DNA of 47,676 nucleotides from an uncultured Lachnospiraceae bacterium (GTDB taxonomy: Bacteria > Bacillota > Clostridia > Lachnospirales > Lachnospiraceae): assembly GCA_910583615.1 (NCBI GenBank), contig CAJTXP010000032.1:1-47676 (forward strand), given 5' to 3'. The translations under genes were made by a program, and so were the position numbers. The notes beneath the pieces were generated by a model that had not been told where the DNA came from, made no database searches, and saw only the letters and a list, made by a program, of their open reading frames with translations. Positions within the stretch are counted from its first letter, which is position 1; each line of letters begins with the position of its first letter. This document shows, in pieces, positions 32,539-40,477 of the stretch.

Positions 32539-32949
32539 ATGAGTGTAAAAAACAGTAATAATTTTGAGACAACCGTGTCTTCTCTGTTTCAGGGGATGGA
32601 TCATTTTATCTCCAGCAAGACAGTGGTAGGCGATGCAATCACAGTGGGTGATACGATCATCCTTCCGCTTGTGGACGTGTCATTCGGAGTCGGCGCCGGA
32701 GCCAGTTCCAGCGACAGTAAGAACAACGGCGCGGGCGGACTGGGCGGTAAGATATCGCCCAGTGCCGTGCTTGTAATCAAAGACGGGAATATCCGTCTTG
32801 TTAATGTAAAGAATCAGGACGCAGTAACCAAGATCCTGGATATGGTTCCGGATGTGATCAACAGGTTCACGACCGGAAAATCCAAAGGCGCTTCTGATCC
32901 GGAAGTGGACAAAGCAGTGGATGAGGTTCTGAATTCGACAGGAAAATGA
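32539..32949 (+). CDS. gerW: Spore protein GerW (YtfJ) family
   Basis: 136 residues from ATG 32539, with AGGAGG at 32528-32533. GDTIILPLVDVSFGVGAGASSS, GLGGKISPSAVLVIKDGNIRLVNVKNQ and DMVPDVINRF match the GerW/YtfJ family, a spore protein required for normal germination in Bacillus. In this organism its DUF2953 neighbour is upstream. Its TGA overlaps the ATG of an RNA ligase (ATGA at 32946-32949), which is not a classical sporulation gene. That coupling is highlighted in the findings. Confidence 0.9.
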   Translation: MSVKNSNNFETTVSSLFQGMDHFISSKTVVGDAITVGDTIILPLVDVSFGVGAGASSSDSKNNGAGGLGGKISPSAVLVIKDGNIRLVNVKNQDAVTKILDMVPDVINRFTTGKSKGASDPEVDKAVDEVLNSTGK

Positions 32950-33770
32950 ATGTGAACAAAAATATGGAACTGATCAAATATCCAAGAACGCCTCATCTGT
33001 CCGGCTCCAGGCTTCAGCCGGGCGACGAGGATTTAAGCCAGATTCCTTTTTCTGATATTCGGGAAAAGCATCTGGTAGTGGAGGAAAAATGCGACGGAGC
33101 CAATTCCGCCATATCTTTTGGTCCTGACGGGGAACTGAAACTTCAGAGCAGGGGGCATTATCTGACCGGCGGTTACAGAGAAAGGCACTATGATCTGTTA
33201 AAGCAGTGGGCCAGTGTACACAGAGAAGTATTCTATCAGGTGCTTGGCAGCAGATATGTCATGTATGGAGAATGGATGTATGCCAAGCACAGTGTCTATT
33301 ATGATGCACTCCCTCATTATTTTCTGGAATTTGATATTCTGGACCGGGAAAGCGGCCTTTTTCTGGATACTCCTTCAAGAAGAAAGCTGACCTGTCGGAT
33401 GCCGGTGGCGTCAGTACCGGTGCTTCGGGAGGGAGAATTCTCGAACCAGAAAGAACTTCTGTCCCTGCTGGGGCCTTCCCTCTATATCCGTCCCGGACAT
33501 ATGGAGCGTCTGCGGAGCTGGTGTGAAAAGGAAGGACTGGACGCAGACCGTCAGTGCCGGGAGACAGAGGGATCGGGTCTTATGGAAGGGCTGTATCTGA
33601 AAGTGGAACAGGACGGATGCGTGACGGAACGTCTGAAATATGTAAGGGCTTCCTTTATGCAGTGCATTCTGGCATCAGATTCCCACTGGATTGACCGTCC
33701 CATTGTGCCGAATCGGCTTGCTGTTCCGCTGGACGCGCTTTTTCTCCCGGAGTTACCGGAAAAGGGGTGA
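32946..33770 (+). CDS. RNA ligase family protein (nucleotidyltransferase superfamily)
   Basis: 274 residues. The covalent nucleotidyltransferase motifs are in order: I K48-C-D-G-A-N (K48 expected to carry AMP), a possible Ia around QSRG, III YGEWMYAKHS (E109), IIIa YFLEFDILDR, IV E214-G-L-Y-L-K219, V LKYVR (K231). Such enzymes join 3'-OH and 5'-phosphate RNA ends. The N-terminal YPRTPHLSGSRLQPGDEDL is a feature I associate with bacterial RNA ligases paired with end-healing enzymes. It overlaps gerW (ATGA) and is followed after 6 nt by an HD-Pnk-type protein; sealing plus healing would form one repair unit. Confidence 0.85.
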   Translation: MNVNKNMELIKYPRTPHLSGSRLQPGDEDLSQIPFSDIREKHLVVEEKCDGANSAISFGPDGELKLQSRGHYLTGGYRERHYDLLKQWASVHREVFYQVLGSRYVMYGEWMYAKHSVYYDALPHYFLEFDILDRESGLFLDTPSRRKLTCRMPVASVPVLREGEFSNQKELLSLLGPSLYIRPGHMERLRSWCEKEGLDADRQCRETEGSGLMEGLYLKVEQDGCVTERLKYVRASFMQCILASDSHWIDRPIVPNRLAVPLDALFLPELPEKG

Positions 33771-33776
33771 CGGAAT

Positions 33777-34946
33777 ATGGACGGATGGATGGAACTTCTG
33801 GCACTGGTGCCGGAACCTCCGGGCTGGAGCATCGACTGGAGCGCATGGAAAGCTTCCGTGTTTCAGCCTTTTTTTGCAAAAATGGCAGCGACGGGACAGA
33901 ATCCGGGATGGCATGGGGAAGGGGATGTCTGGATCCATACGCAGATGGTCTGTGAAGAACTTGCGGCCATGCGTTCCTTTCGGGCGCTTTCCAAAAGACG
34001 GCGGCAGGAGGTTTTTCTTGCGGCGCTGCTGCATGATATCGGCAAGATCGTCTGTACAAAGCTGGAAGACGGATGTCTGATATCACCGAATCATACGGTG
34101 ACAGGCGCAAAGATGGCAAGGGAATTCCTGCGCAATGTATGCGGCCCTGGCAGTACACAGGATGGAATAGAGTTTCGGGAAACGGTCTGCAGTCTGATCC
34201 GTTATCATTCGGTTCCCGTCCATATTCTGGATCAAAAGGAACCGGAGCTTAAGATCCTGAAGATTGCGGCAAATGGAGAGCTTATGAAAGACTTCACGAT
34301 GGACCTTCTCTGTATCCTGGAAGAAGCGGACATGAGAGGGAGAATTCATGAAGATGTGGAGAGGTCCGTGGAGACGGTCCGCCTTTGCGCGGGGCTTGCA
34401 GAAGAACTGGGATGTCGGAAGGCTCCGTTTTCTTTTCCCTCTCCTTATGCGGAACATGCATATCTGTCAGGAAGAAATCTGGCTTTGGGGCAGGATCTTT
34501 ACGACGATACATGGGGGGAGGTCATTCTCATGTCCGGTCTTCCCGGCACCGGGAAAGACACCTGGATTCGGGAGCATCTTGACGGTCTGCCCACGGTTTC
34601 TCTGGATGTTTTCAGAAAAGAAATGCATGTGCTTCCTCAGGAGCCGCAGGGACCTGTAGCAGCGGCGGCCAGGGAAAAAGCAAAGGAATATCTGCGAAGA
34701 CAGGAGCCTTTTGTATGGAATGCCACGAATGTCACACCGGCGCTTCGGGAGAAGCAGATCCGGCTGTTTCAGGCTTACCATGCTTCGGTCAGGATTGTTT
34801 ATCTGGAAACCGGATGGGGGGAACAGCTTTTGAGAAACAAAAACCGGGCAGAGGCAGTGCCGGAAGAGGCGATCGGCAGAATGATGAAGAATCTGGTGCT
34901 TCCGGAACGGTACGAGGCAGAGCGGGTGGAGTGGATCAGTGTATAA
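33777..34946 (+). CDS. HD-Pnk-type RNA end-healing enzyme (HD phosphoesterase + 5'-OH kinase)
   Basis: 389 residues. The N-terminal domain has the HD layout: H46-x-E-x-D50-V-W-x-H54, H86-D87, H106, H144 and D185. The C-terminal domain has a kinase P-loop GLPGTGKDT (254-262, K260), VSLDVFRKE (D277, R280) and NATNVTPALR (R324) typical of polynucleotide 5'-kinases. This matches the HD-Pnk arrangement known from Runella slithyformis, where the HD domain removes 2',3'-phosphates and the kinase phosphorylates 5'-OH ends. Next to the RNA ligase it should heal RNA cleaved by ribotoxins or nucleases. Activity not proven here. The motif order rules out a simple HD or AAA protein. Confidence 0.86.
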   Translation: MDGWMELLALVPEPPGWSIDWSAWKASVFQPFFAKMAATGQNPGWHGEGDVWIHTQMVCEELAAMRSFRALSKRRRQEVFLAALLHDIGKIVCTKLEDGCLISPNHTVTGAKMAREFLRNVCGPGSTQDGIEFRETVCSLIRYHSVPVHILDQKEPELKILKIAANGELMKDFTMDLLCILEEADMRGRIHEDVERSVETVRLCAGLAEELGCRKAPFSFPSPYAEHAYLSGRNLALGQDLYDDTWGEVILMSGLPGTGKDTWIREHLDGLPTVSLDVFRKEMHVLPQEPQGPVAAAAREKAKEYLRRQEPFVWNATNVTPALREKQIRLFQAYHASVRIVYLETGWGEQLLRNKNRAEAVPEEAIGRMMKNLVLPERYEAERVEWISV

Positions 34947-34992
34947 CGGTAATCCATTGGTCTGAAAAAGTGCAGAAAAAGTAAAATTTTGC

Positions 34993-35021
34993 TTGCAAAT
35001 TGAATCGTTTTCTGATAGAAT
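34993..35021 (+). promoter_or_regulatory. Promoter of rpmB
   Basis: TTGCAA (34993-34998), 17-nt spacer and TAGAAT (35016-35021), 53 nt upstream of rpmB, after the HD-Pnk stop (34946). Confidence 0.65.
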
Positions 35022-35073
35022 GATAAAAGTTATGAGCCTGCAGGGTTCAAATAAGCCTAAGGGAGGTGCGATG

Positions 35074-35259
35074 ATGGCTAAGTGTGCAATTTGTGACAAG
35101 AGTGTTCACTTTGGAAACAATGTGAGTCATTCCCATAGAAAATCCAGTAAAATGTGGAGATCCAATGTGAAATCCGTGAAAGTGAAAGTAAACGGCGGAG
35201 CAAAGAAAATGTATGTATGCACTTCTTGCTTGAAGTCCGGTAAAGTGGAAAGAGCTTAA
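35074..35259 (+). CDS. rpmB: 50S ribosomal protein L28
   Basis: 61 residues. MAKCAICDKSVHFGNNVSHSHRKSSKMWRSN is typical of L28 and it is the zinc-binding (C+) form: C4-x2-C7 near the N-terminus and CTSC near the C-terminus. ATG 35074 was chosen over 35071 (two ATG codons in a row) for the spacing to GGGAGGT (35061-35067); either is possible. It has its own promoter and terminator. Confidence 0.96.
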   Translation: MAKCAICDKSVHFGNNVSHSHRKSSKMWRSNVKSVKVKVNGGAKKMYVCTSCLKSGKVERA

Positions 35260-35286
35260 TCGGCTGGCATTTGATAGGACTGCATG

Positions 35287-35320
35287 AAGGGGTTGTCGGT
35301 GTGACAGCCCTTTTCTTTAT
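35287..35320. terminator. Terminator of rpmB
   Basis: AAGGGGTTGTC (35287-35297) pairs with GACAGCCCTT (35303-35312, one GU pair), followed by TTTCTTTATTT. It may also serve the converging small gene on the minus strand. Confidence 0.8.
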
Positions 35321-35334
35321 TTCTGAGGACAGAT

Positions 35335-35481
35335 TCAGCAGCTGGAAAAGCACTGATAGCCGCAGAGGATCAGAACGGCAGAGAGGAAGATCCGGAGGAA
35401 CAGATTGTCTTCCGGCAAAAACAGTGTGATGAATATCCCGATACCGATCCAGAACAGGATAAAGCCAATGGTTTTTTTCAT
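35335..35481 (-). CDS. 48-aa single-pass or hairpin membrane protein, unknown function
   Basis: Too short for ordinary gene finding. The minus-strand frame ATG 35481 to TGA 35335 reads MKKTIGFILFWIGIGIFITL-FLPEDNLFLRIFLSAVLILCGYQCFSSC: two hydrophobic segments (4-22 and 28-42) joined by a LPEDN turn, with three cysteines near the end. The Lys-Lys start fits the positive-inside rule, and the pattern is like conserved small clostridial membrane proteins that I recall from other genomes. AGGGCGG lies 5-11 nt upstream as a weak ribosome binding site, and a minus-strand TATAAT (35523-35518) 37 nt upstream could be its -10 box. The -35 is weak. Coding status is likely but unproven. Confidence 0.65.
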   Translation of the reverse strand: MKKTIGFILFWIGIGIFITLFLPEDNLFLRIFLSAVLILCGYQCFSSC

Positions 35482-35559
35482 AAACGGCCGCCCTGACATC
35501 AGAGGTTGCTTATCTTAATTATATGCAGAAAAATGAAAAATAGAAAAAATAAAATTTTA

Positions 35560-35588
35560 TTTCATTTTTACGGGATATCGGGTATAAT
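35560..35588 (+). promoter_or_regulatory. Promoter of the Asp23/DAK2 operon
   Basis: A perfect TATAAT (35583-35588) with a weak TTTCAT -35 (35560-35565) at 17 nt, 69 nt upstream of the Asp23 start. The AT-rich palindrome aaataaaattttattt lies just before it. Confidence 0.55.
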
Positions 35589-35656
35589 AGTTAATAATTA
35601 TGTGTGCTTGTGAAAGGGCGGCCTTTCATAAGAGAATAGAACCGGGAGGTATTCAT

Positions 35657-36013
35657 ATGCAGGGACAGGTTAGTACGGAACTTGGCAGTATCACGATTGA
35701 TGCGGATGTGATTGCCACTTATGCAGGCTCTGTTGCGATCGGGTGCAGCGGTATTGTCGGTATGGCATCGCTGGATATGCGGGACGGCCTGATGAAGCTG
35801 TTGAAGAAGGACAGTATCAAAAGAGGCATTGAGGTAGCCATTGAGGACAATGAGATCTATCTGGCGTTTCATATGATCGTGGCCTATGGAGTTAATATTC
35901 CTGTAGTTTCCGAGAACCTGATTGATTCGGTGAAATATCAGGTGGAAGCATTTACCGGTATGAAGATCGGTAAAATTGACATCTTTGTAGAAGGCGTAAG
36001 AGTGATTGATTAA
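35657..36013 (+). CDS. Asp23/Gls24 family envelope protein (YloU-like)
   Basis: 118 residues from ATG 35657 (GGGAGG ribosome binding site). STELGSITIDADVIATYAGSVAIGCSGIVGM, GIEVAIEDNEIYLAFHMIVAYGVNIPVV and VEAFTGMKIGKIDIFVEGV follow the Asp23 (YloU) pattern. These small proteins are associated with the cell envelope and fatty-acid use; the gene before a DAK2 protein is the standard yloU-yloV order in Firmicutes. A longer reading from 35600 has no ribosome binding site. Confidence 0.92.
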   Translation: MQGQVSTELGSITIDADVIATYAGSVAIGCSGIVGMASLDMRDGLMKLLKKDSIKRGIEVAIEDNEIYLAFHMIVAYGVNIPVVSENLIDSVKYQVEAFTGMKIGKIDIFVEGVRVID

Positions 36014-36031
36014 CGAGGGAGGAACTGCGTT

Positions 36032-37708
36032 GTGATTAAGACAATTGATGCTCAGATGGTTGCAAAGATGTTTCTGGGCGGTGCCAAAAATCTTGAATCC
36101 AAAAAAGAGTGGATCAATGAACTGAATGTATTTCCGGTGCCGGATGGAGATACAGGTACGAACATGACACTGACGATTACGGCTGCAGCAGGAGAAGTCA
36201 GCAATCTGGAAAACCTGAATATGGAGACGCTGGCAAAATGCATCTCTTCCGGTTCCCTCCGCGGCGCGCGGGGAAATTCCGGTGTGATCCTGTCACAGCT
36301 TCTGAGAGGATTTACGAAGGGGATCAAGGATCAGGAAGAGCTGGATGTGATTGATCTGGCAGGCGCCATGCAGAAGGCGGTGGAGACTGCGTATAAGGCG
36401 GTCATGAAGCCTAAGGAAGGTACGATTCTGACGGTTGCAAAAGGAGCTGCCCTGAAGGCCGCCGAGCTTGCGCAGAGCCTGGAGGACATTGAAGAATTCT
36501 GCCGTCTGGTCATTGAAGAAGCGGAGGAGGTCCTGTCACGTACTCCGGACATGCTTCCTGTGCTGAAGGAAGCCGGTGTGGTGGATTCCGGCGGCCAGGG
36601 ACTGGTGGAAGTGCTGAGAGGATGCTATGATGCGCTCCTTGGAAAAGAAGTGGATTATTCCTTTGAAACACCCAAAAAAGAGAGCGAAGTCCGGATCAGC
36701 GCCCGGACAGAGGCGGATATCCGGTTCGGGTACTGTACAGAATTTATCATCATGCTGGAGAAGGCATACGATGAGAAAACGGAGCTGGAGTTTAAAGCGT
36801 TCTTGGAGTCCATCGGAGATTCAATCGTAGTGGTGTCGGATGACGATATCGTCAAGGTGCACGTACATACGAACGATCCCGGACTTGCCATCCAGAGAGC
36901 GCTTACGTATGGTTCCCTGTCCCGCATGAAGATCGACAATATGCGTCTGGAGCATGAAGAGAAGCTGATCAAGGATGCTTCCCGAATCGCTGCAGAGCAG
37001 AAAAAGCAGGACGGGGAAAGGAAAGAAGAAAAGAAGGAAGAACCCCGGAAGGAGATGGGATTTATATCCGTATCCATCGGGGAAGGCGTTGGCGAGATTT
37101 TCAGAGGACTGGGTGTGGATTATCTGATCGAGGGCGGACAGACCATGAACCCCAGCACAGAGGATATGCTGGAGGCGATCCGCCAGGTGAATGCCGACAA
37201 TATTTTCATCCTTCCGAATAACAAGAATATTATTCTGGCAGCAAATCAGGCAGGCTTTCTGACCTCTGACAAACGGATCATCGTGATTCCGACGAAGACG
37301 GTTCCTCAGGGAATTACGGCAATGGTCAATTATATTCCGGAGGAAACTCCCAGAGAGAACGAGCTTCGCATGCAGGAGGAGATCCAGAATGTGAAGACCG
37401 GTCAGGTGACTTATGCAGTCCGGGATACAAAGATCGATGATAAGGAGATTCACCTTGGAGATATCATGGGAATCGGAGATGACGGGATTCTGGCAGTTGG
37501 AAAAGACATTCAGGAAACGGCGCTTGCCATGATGGATGGACTGGTGGATGCGGATTCGGAGATTATCGGAGTTTATTACGGTGAGGAAGTGTCCGAGACG
37601 GATGCGCAGGCGCTTGGCGATAAGATTGCAGAGAAATATCCGGATACGGAAGTGGAAGTGCATTATGGAGGGCAGCCGATCTATTATTATGTGGTGTCCG
37701 TGGAATAA
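36032..37708 (+). CDS. DAK2 domain protein, FakA-like fatty acid kinase (YloV)
   Basis: 558 residues. The DhaL/DAK2 domain is at the N-terminus with the Mg-ATP binding NVFPVPDGDTGTNMTLT and GARGNSGVILSQ; the C-terminal third has DILGIGDDGILAVGKDI. This is the YloV/FakA family: FakA phosphorylates exogenous fatty acids bound to FakB. No fakB is in the window, so the pathway here is inferred. A charged segment (~325-345, QKKQDGERKEEKKEEPRKE) is a flexible insertion. GTG start after GGGAGG; follows the Asp23 gene by 18 nt and precedes recG by 45 nt. Confidence 0.9.
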   Translation: MIKTIDAQMVAKMFLGGAKNLESKKEWINELNVFPVPDGDTGTNMTLTITAAAGEVSNLENLNMETLAKCISSGSLRGARGNSGVILSQLLRGFTKGIKDQEELDVIDLAGAMQKAVETAYKAVMKPKEGTILTVAKGAALKAAELAQSLEDIEEFCRLVIEEAEEVLSRTPDMLPVLKEAGVVDSGGQGLVEVLRGCYDALLGKEVDYSFETPKKESEVRISARTEADIRFGYCTEFIIMLEKAYDEKTELEFKAFLESIGDSIVVVSDDDIVKVHVHTNDPGLAIQRALTYGSLSRMKIDNMRLEHEEKLIKDASRIAAEQKKQDGERKEEKKEEPRKEMGFISVSIGEGVGEIFRGLGVDYLIEGGQTMNPSTEDMLEAIRQVNADNIFILPNNKNIILAANQAGFLTSDKRIIVIPTKTVPQGITAMVNYIPEETPRENELRMQEEIQNVKTGQVTYAVRDTKIDDKEIHLGDIMGIGDDGILAVGKDIQETALAMMDGLVDADSEIIGVYYGEEVSETDAQALGDKIAEKYPDTEVEVHYGGQPIYYYVVSVE

Positions 37709-37753
37709 GGAGCGCGGTTTTTGCTGAATCAGCGTGACTGTGAAGAGAAAGGT

Positions 37754-39811
37754 ATGAAGCTTCAGGATTCGATTATAAAGATTAAGGGAATCGGGGAGAA
37801 AACGGCGGTTTCTTTTGCGAAAGTCGGTATTCATACGGTGGAGGATCTGATCCGGTATTATCCGCGGGCGTATGAGACATATGGAGAGCCGGTGGCGCTG
37901 TCGGCCGTGGAGGATGGGAAGAAATATGCGGTTTTGGGCTTCATCCTGTCCGTGTCGGCGGTGAAGAGATATGCGAAATACCAGGTGTTTACAGCGCAGA
38001 TCCAGGCAGGGCAGGAAGTGATGCAGGGAACCTGGTTCAATATGCCCTTTCTTCGGAACCATTTTCAGCGCGGCGCGCAGTATGTCTTTCGCGGGATCGT
38101 GTATATTCGGGGAAACCAGTACCGGATGGAGCAGCCGGAGCACTATACCCTGGGAGATTATGACAGGCTGCTCCATGTGATGCAGCCAAAGTATCCGCTG
38201 ACTGCAGGCCTGACCGGAAAGATGGTGGCGAAGGCAGTCCGGCAGGTGCTGGACGGAGGAGAGGCCGGTGTAGAAGAATATCTGCCGGAAAGCATGAGGA
38301 AAGCTTATGGGCTTATGCCGGAATGGCAGGCTGTCCGGCAGGTACATTTTCCGATCAACGAGGAGGAGATGCGGACAGCAAGGGATCGTCTGGTGTTTGA
38401 TGAATTCCTTTTGTTTGTTCTGGGGGTGCGCAGACTGAAGGAAAGTCAGGGAAAGATTCGGAATGAAGCGCAGATGATAAAAGTGCCGGAGACGGAACGG
38501 CTGATTGGGGCGCTTCCCTATGAACTGACAGGCGCGCAGAAAAAGGTCTGGAAGGAAATTTCCGAGGATATGACGGGCAGTCATGTGATGAGCCGTCTGA
38601 TCCAGGGAGACGTGGGGTCTGGCAAGACGATCCTGGCCATGCTGGCGCTTATTATGGCAGGGTGTAATGGCTATCAGGGAGCTTTGATGGTACCCACGGA
38701 GGTATTGGCCAGGCAGCATTTTCAGTCGATCAGCGAACTGCTTTCGCAGCATCAGATTCCTCTGAAGCCGGTTCTTCTGACCGGGGCCATGACACCGAAA
38801 GAGAAAAGACAGACGGGGGAAGAGATCGCCTGCGGGACCGTGCAGATCATCATCGGAACACATGCGCTGATTCAGGAAAGCGTGAATTATCACAGGCTTG
38901 GGCTGGTGGTGACGGACGAGCAGCACCGGTTTGGCGTCCGCCAGAGAGAGAATCTGGCGGGGAAGGGACTGCATCCCCATGTGCTGGTTATGAGCGCAAC
39001 GCCGATTCCAAGGACTCTGGCGATTATCATCTACGGCGATCTGGACATATCCGTGGTGGACGAGCTTCCGGCACATCGTCTGCCGATCAAAAACTGTGTG
39101 GTGGACGAATCCTACAGGCCTGTTGCTTACCGCTTTATGGAAAAAGAGACGGCGCTGGGACATCAGGTATATATCATCTGCCCGATGGTCGAAGAAAGCG
39201 ACGAGATGGAACTGGAAAATGTCACGGATTATACCAGAAAGCTTCAGAAGATTCTGCCGGGACATCGGATCGCCTGTCTTCACGGGAAAATGAAGCCGAA
39301 AGAAAAGAATGAGATTATGGAACGGTTTGCAGAAGGGGAGATCCAGATTCTGGTATCTACGACGGTGATTGAAGTGGGGATCAATGTGCCGAATGCAACG
39401 GTGATGATGGTAGAGAACGCAGAACGTTTCGGGCTGGCGCAGCTTCATCAGCTTCGAGGGCGCGTGGGGCGCGGGAAGGCACAGTCCTACTGTATCTTTA
39501 TGAGCAGAAGCAAAGGGAAAGAAACCAGAAGAAGACTGGAGGTACTGAATCGGTCTAACGACGGATTTTACATTGCCGGCGAGGATCTGAAGCTTCGGGG
39601 GCCCGGAGATCTGTTCGGGATACGTCAGAGCGGAATTCTGGAGTTTAAGTTAGGAGATGTGTTTCAGGATGCGAAAGTGCTGAAGCAGGCAGGTGAAGCG
39701 GCAGGACGGATACTGGAAGAGGATCCGGATCTGGAATTACCGGAGCACCGGATGCTGGCGGCAAGACTGGAACAGTATCTTAAAAAAGGAGGGGAAAGTC
39801 TGAATTTGTAA
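37754..39811 (+). CDS. recG: ATP-dependent DNA helicase RecG
   Basis: RecG reverses stalled replication forks and processes branched DNA. From ATG 37754 the protein is 685 residues, starting MKLQDSIIKIKGIGEKTAVSF, the conserved RecG opening; the TTG at 37721 would add 11 unconserved residues. The N-terminal wedge domain (~60-170) is followed by the helicase core: Walker A GDVGSGKTI (~285-293), DEQH box (VVTDEQHRFG), SATPIPRTL, and VIEVGINVPNATVMMVENAERFGLAQLHQLRGRVGRG. Complete and of normal length. Confidence 0.95.
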   Translation: MKLQDSIIKIKGIGEKTAVSFAKVGIHTVEDLIRYYPRAYETYGEPVALSAVEDGKKYAVLGFILSVSAVKRYAKYQVFTAQIQAGQEVMQGTWFNMPFLRNHFQRGAQYVFRGIVYIRGNQYRMEQPEHYTLGDYDRLLHVMQPKYPLTAGLTGKMVAKAVRQVLDGGEAGVEEYLPESMRKAYGLMPEWQAVRQVHFPINEEEMRTARDRLVFDEFLLFVLGVRRLKESQGKIRNEAQMIKVPETERLIGALPYELTGAQKKVWKEISEDMTGSHVMSRLIQGDVGSGKTILAMLALIMAGCNGYQGALMVPTEVLARQHFQSISELLSQHQIPLKPVLLTGAMTPKEKRQTGEEIACGTVQIIIGTHALIQESVNYHRLGLVVTDEQHRFGVRQRENLAGKGLHPHVLVMSATPIPRTLAIIIYGDLDISVVDELPAHRLPIKNCVVDESYRPVAYRFMEKETALGHQVYIICPMVEESDEMELENVTDYTRKLQKILPGHRIACLHGKMKPKEKNEIMERFAEGEIQILVSTTVIEVGINVPNATVMMVENAERFGLAQLHQLRGRVGRGKAQSYCIFMSRSKGKETRRRLEVLNRSNDGFYIAGEDLKLRGPGDLFGIRQSGILEFKLGDVFQDAKVLKQAGEAAGRILEEDPDLELPEHRMLAARLEQYLKKGGESLNL

Positions 39812-39856
39812 AAGATGAATGATTGCTCTGCGGAAATTTTCTCCAAAAGAGCAGGC

Positions 39857-39880
39857 AGCCGCCAGACATGGCGGCTTTTC
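39857..39880 (+). terminator. Terminator of the yloU-yloV-recG operon
   Basis: AGCCGCC (39857-39863) pairs with GGCGGCT (39870-39876) around a 6-nt loop, followed by TTTC. Short but perfect stem 46 nt after recG. Confidence 0.8.
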
Positions 39881-39922
39881 TTATGTATCGGGATATTCTG
39901 AAGAAATACTTAAGAAACAGTA

Positions 39923-39951
39923 TTGATTTTTTCGGTATTTAGGGTTATGAT
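39923..39951 (+). promoter_or_regulatory. Sigma-A promoter of the mraZ (dcw) operon
   Basis: TTGATT (39923-39928), 17-nt spacer and TATGAT (39946-39951). It lies directly before the MraZ boxes, so MraZ binding should block or modulate elongation of this promoter. Confidence 0.75.
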
Positions 39952-39960
39952 AAACAGGTA

Positions 39961-40006
39961 AGTGGTGGAAAGTGGTATAAAGTGGTCCTGTAATGGTATA
40001 AAGTGG
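39961..40006 (+). promoter_or_regulatory. MraZ operator: five GTGG boxes at about 10-bp steps
   Basis: AGTGG occurs at 39961, 39971, 39981 and 40002, and the variant AATGG at 39992; most are preceded by A-rich sequence (AAAGTGG at 39969, 39979 and 40000). Helical-turn spacing of short GTGG-type repeats between promoter and mraZ is the known arrangement for autoregulation by MraZ, which binds direct repeats of TGGG/AAAGTG type in other bacteria. Assigned by position and sequence. Confidence 0.75.
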
Positions 40007-40035
40007 CGGGCCATGGTGAGAGTGGGTGGATATCG

Positions 40036-40467
40036 ATGTTCATGGGAGAGTACAGACATACGGTAGATCCCAAAGGCAGGCTGATTATCCCCTCCAGATT
40101 CCGCGAACTGTTAGGAGCAGAATTTGTGGTAACCAGGGGCCTGGACGGCTGTCTCTTTGTATACCCTATGGACAGCTGGGTAGCCTATGTAGAGGAACTG
40201 AAAAAGCTGCCTCTGACAGATAAGAATGCCCGGCTTTTCACCCGTTTTATCATAGCAGGCGCTACAACTTGCGAACTGGACAGGCAGGGCAGGATCCTGC
40301 TTCCGGTGACGCTTCGTGAATTCGCCGGTATTGATAAGGATGTACTCCTTGCAGGCATGCTGGATCATATTGAGATCTGGAATGAAGAACGCTGGAAGGA
40401 AAATGCAGATTTCAGCGATATGGATACCATTGCCAGTCATCTGAATGATCTGAGCAGCAGAGTGTAG
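40036..40467 (+). CDS. mraZ: Transcriptional regulator MraZ
   Basis: 143 residues from ATG 40036 (ATG 40042 is also possible; GGGTGG upstream favours 40036). Two SpoVT/AbrB-like repeats: GEYRHTVDPKGRLIIPSRFREL and LDRQGRILLPVTLREFAGIDKDVLLAGM. It binds the GTGG repeats before its own gene and controls the division and cell wall cluster. rsmH begins 10 nt after the stop. Confidence 0.95.
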   Translation: MFMGEYRHTVDPKGRLIIPSRFRELLGAEFVVTRGLDGCLFVYPMDSWVAYVEELKKLPLTDKNARLFTRFIIAGATTCELDRQGRILLPVTLREFAGIDKDVLLAGMLDHIEIWNEERWKENADFSDMDTIASHLNDLSSRV

Positions 40468-40477
40468 AGGAGGGGCT

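Noticed and set aside
36821..39448. A very long open frame (about 875 codons) on the minus strand across the yloV end and recG
   Set aside because: It lies wholly antisense to two clear genes; its translation is rich in His/Arg/Leu/Ile as expected of a mirror frame, has no domain I recognise and no ribosome binding site pattern.
39961..40010. Short repeats that could suggest a CRISPR array
   Set aside because: The unit is only 5-7 nt at 10-bp steps before mraZ, so it fits an operator; no spacer structure or cas genes exist.
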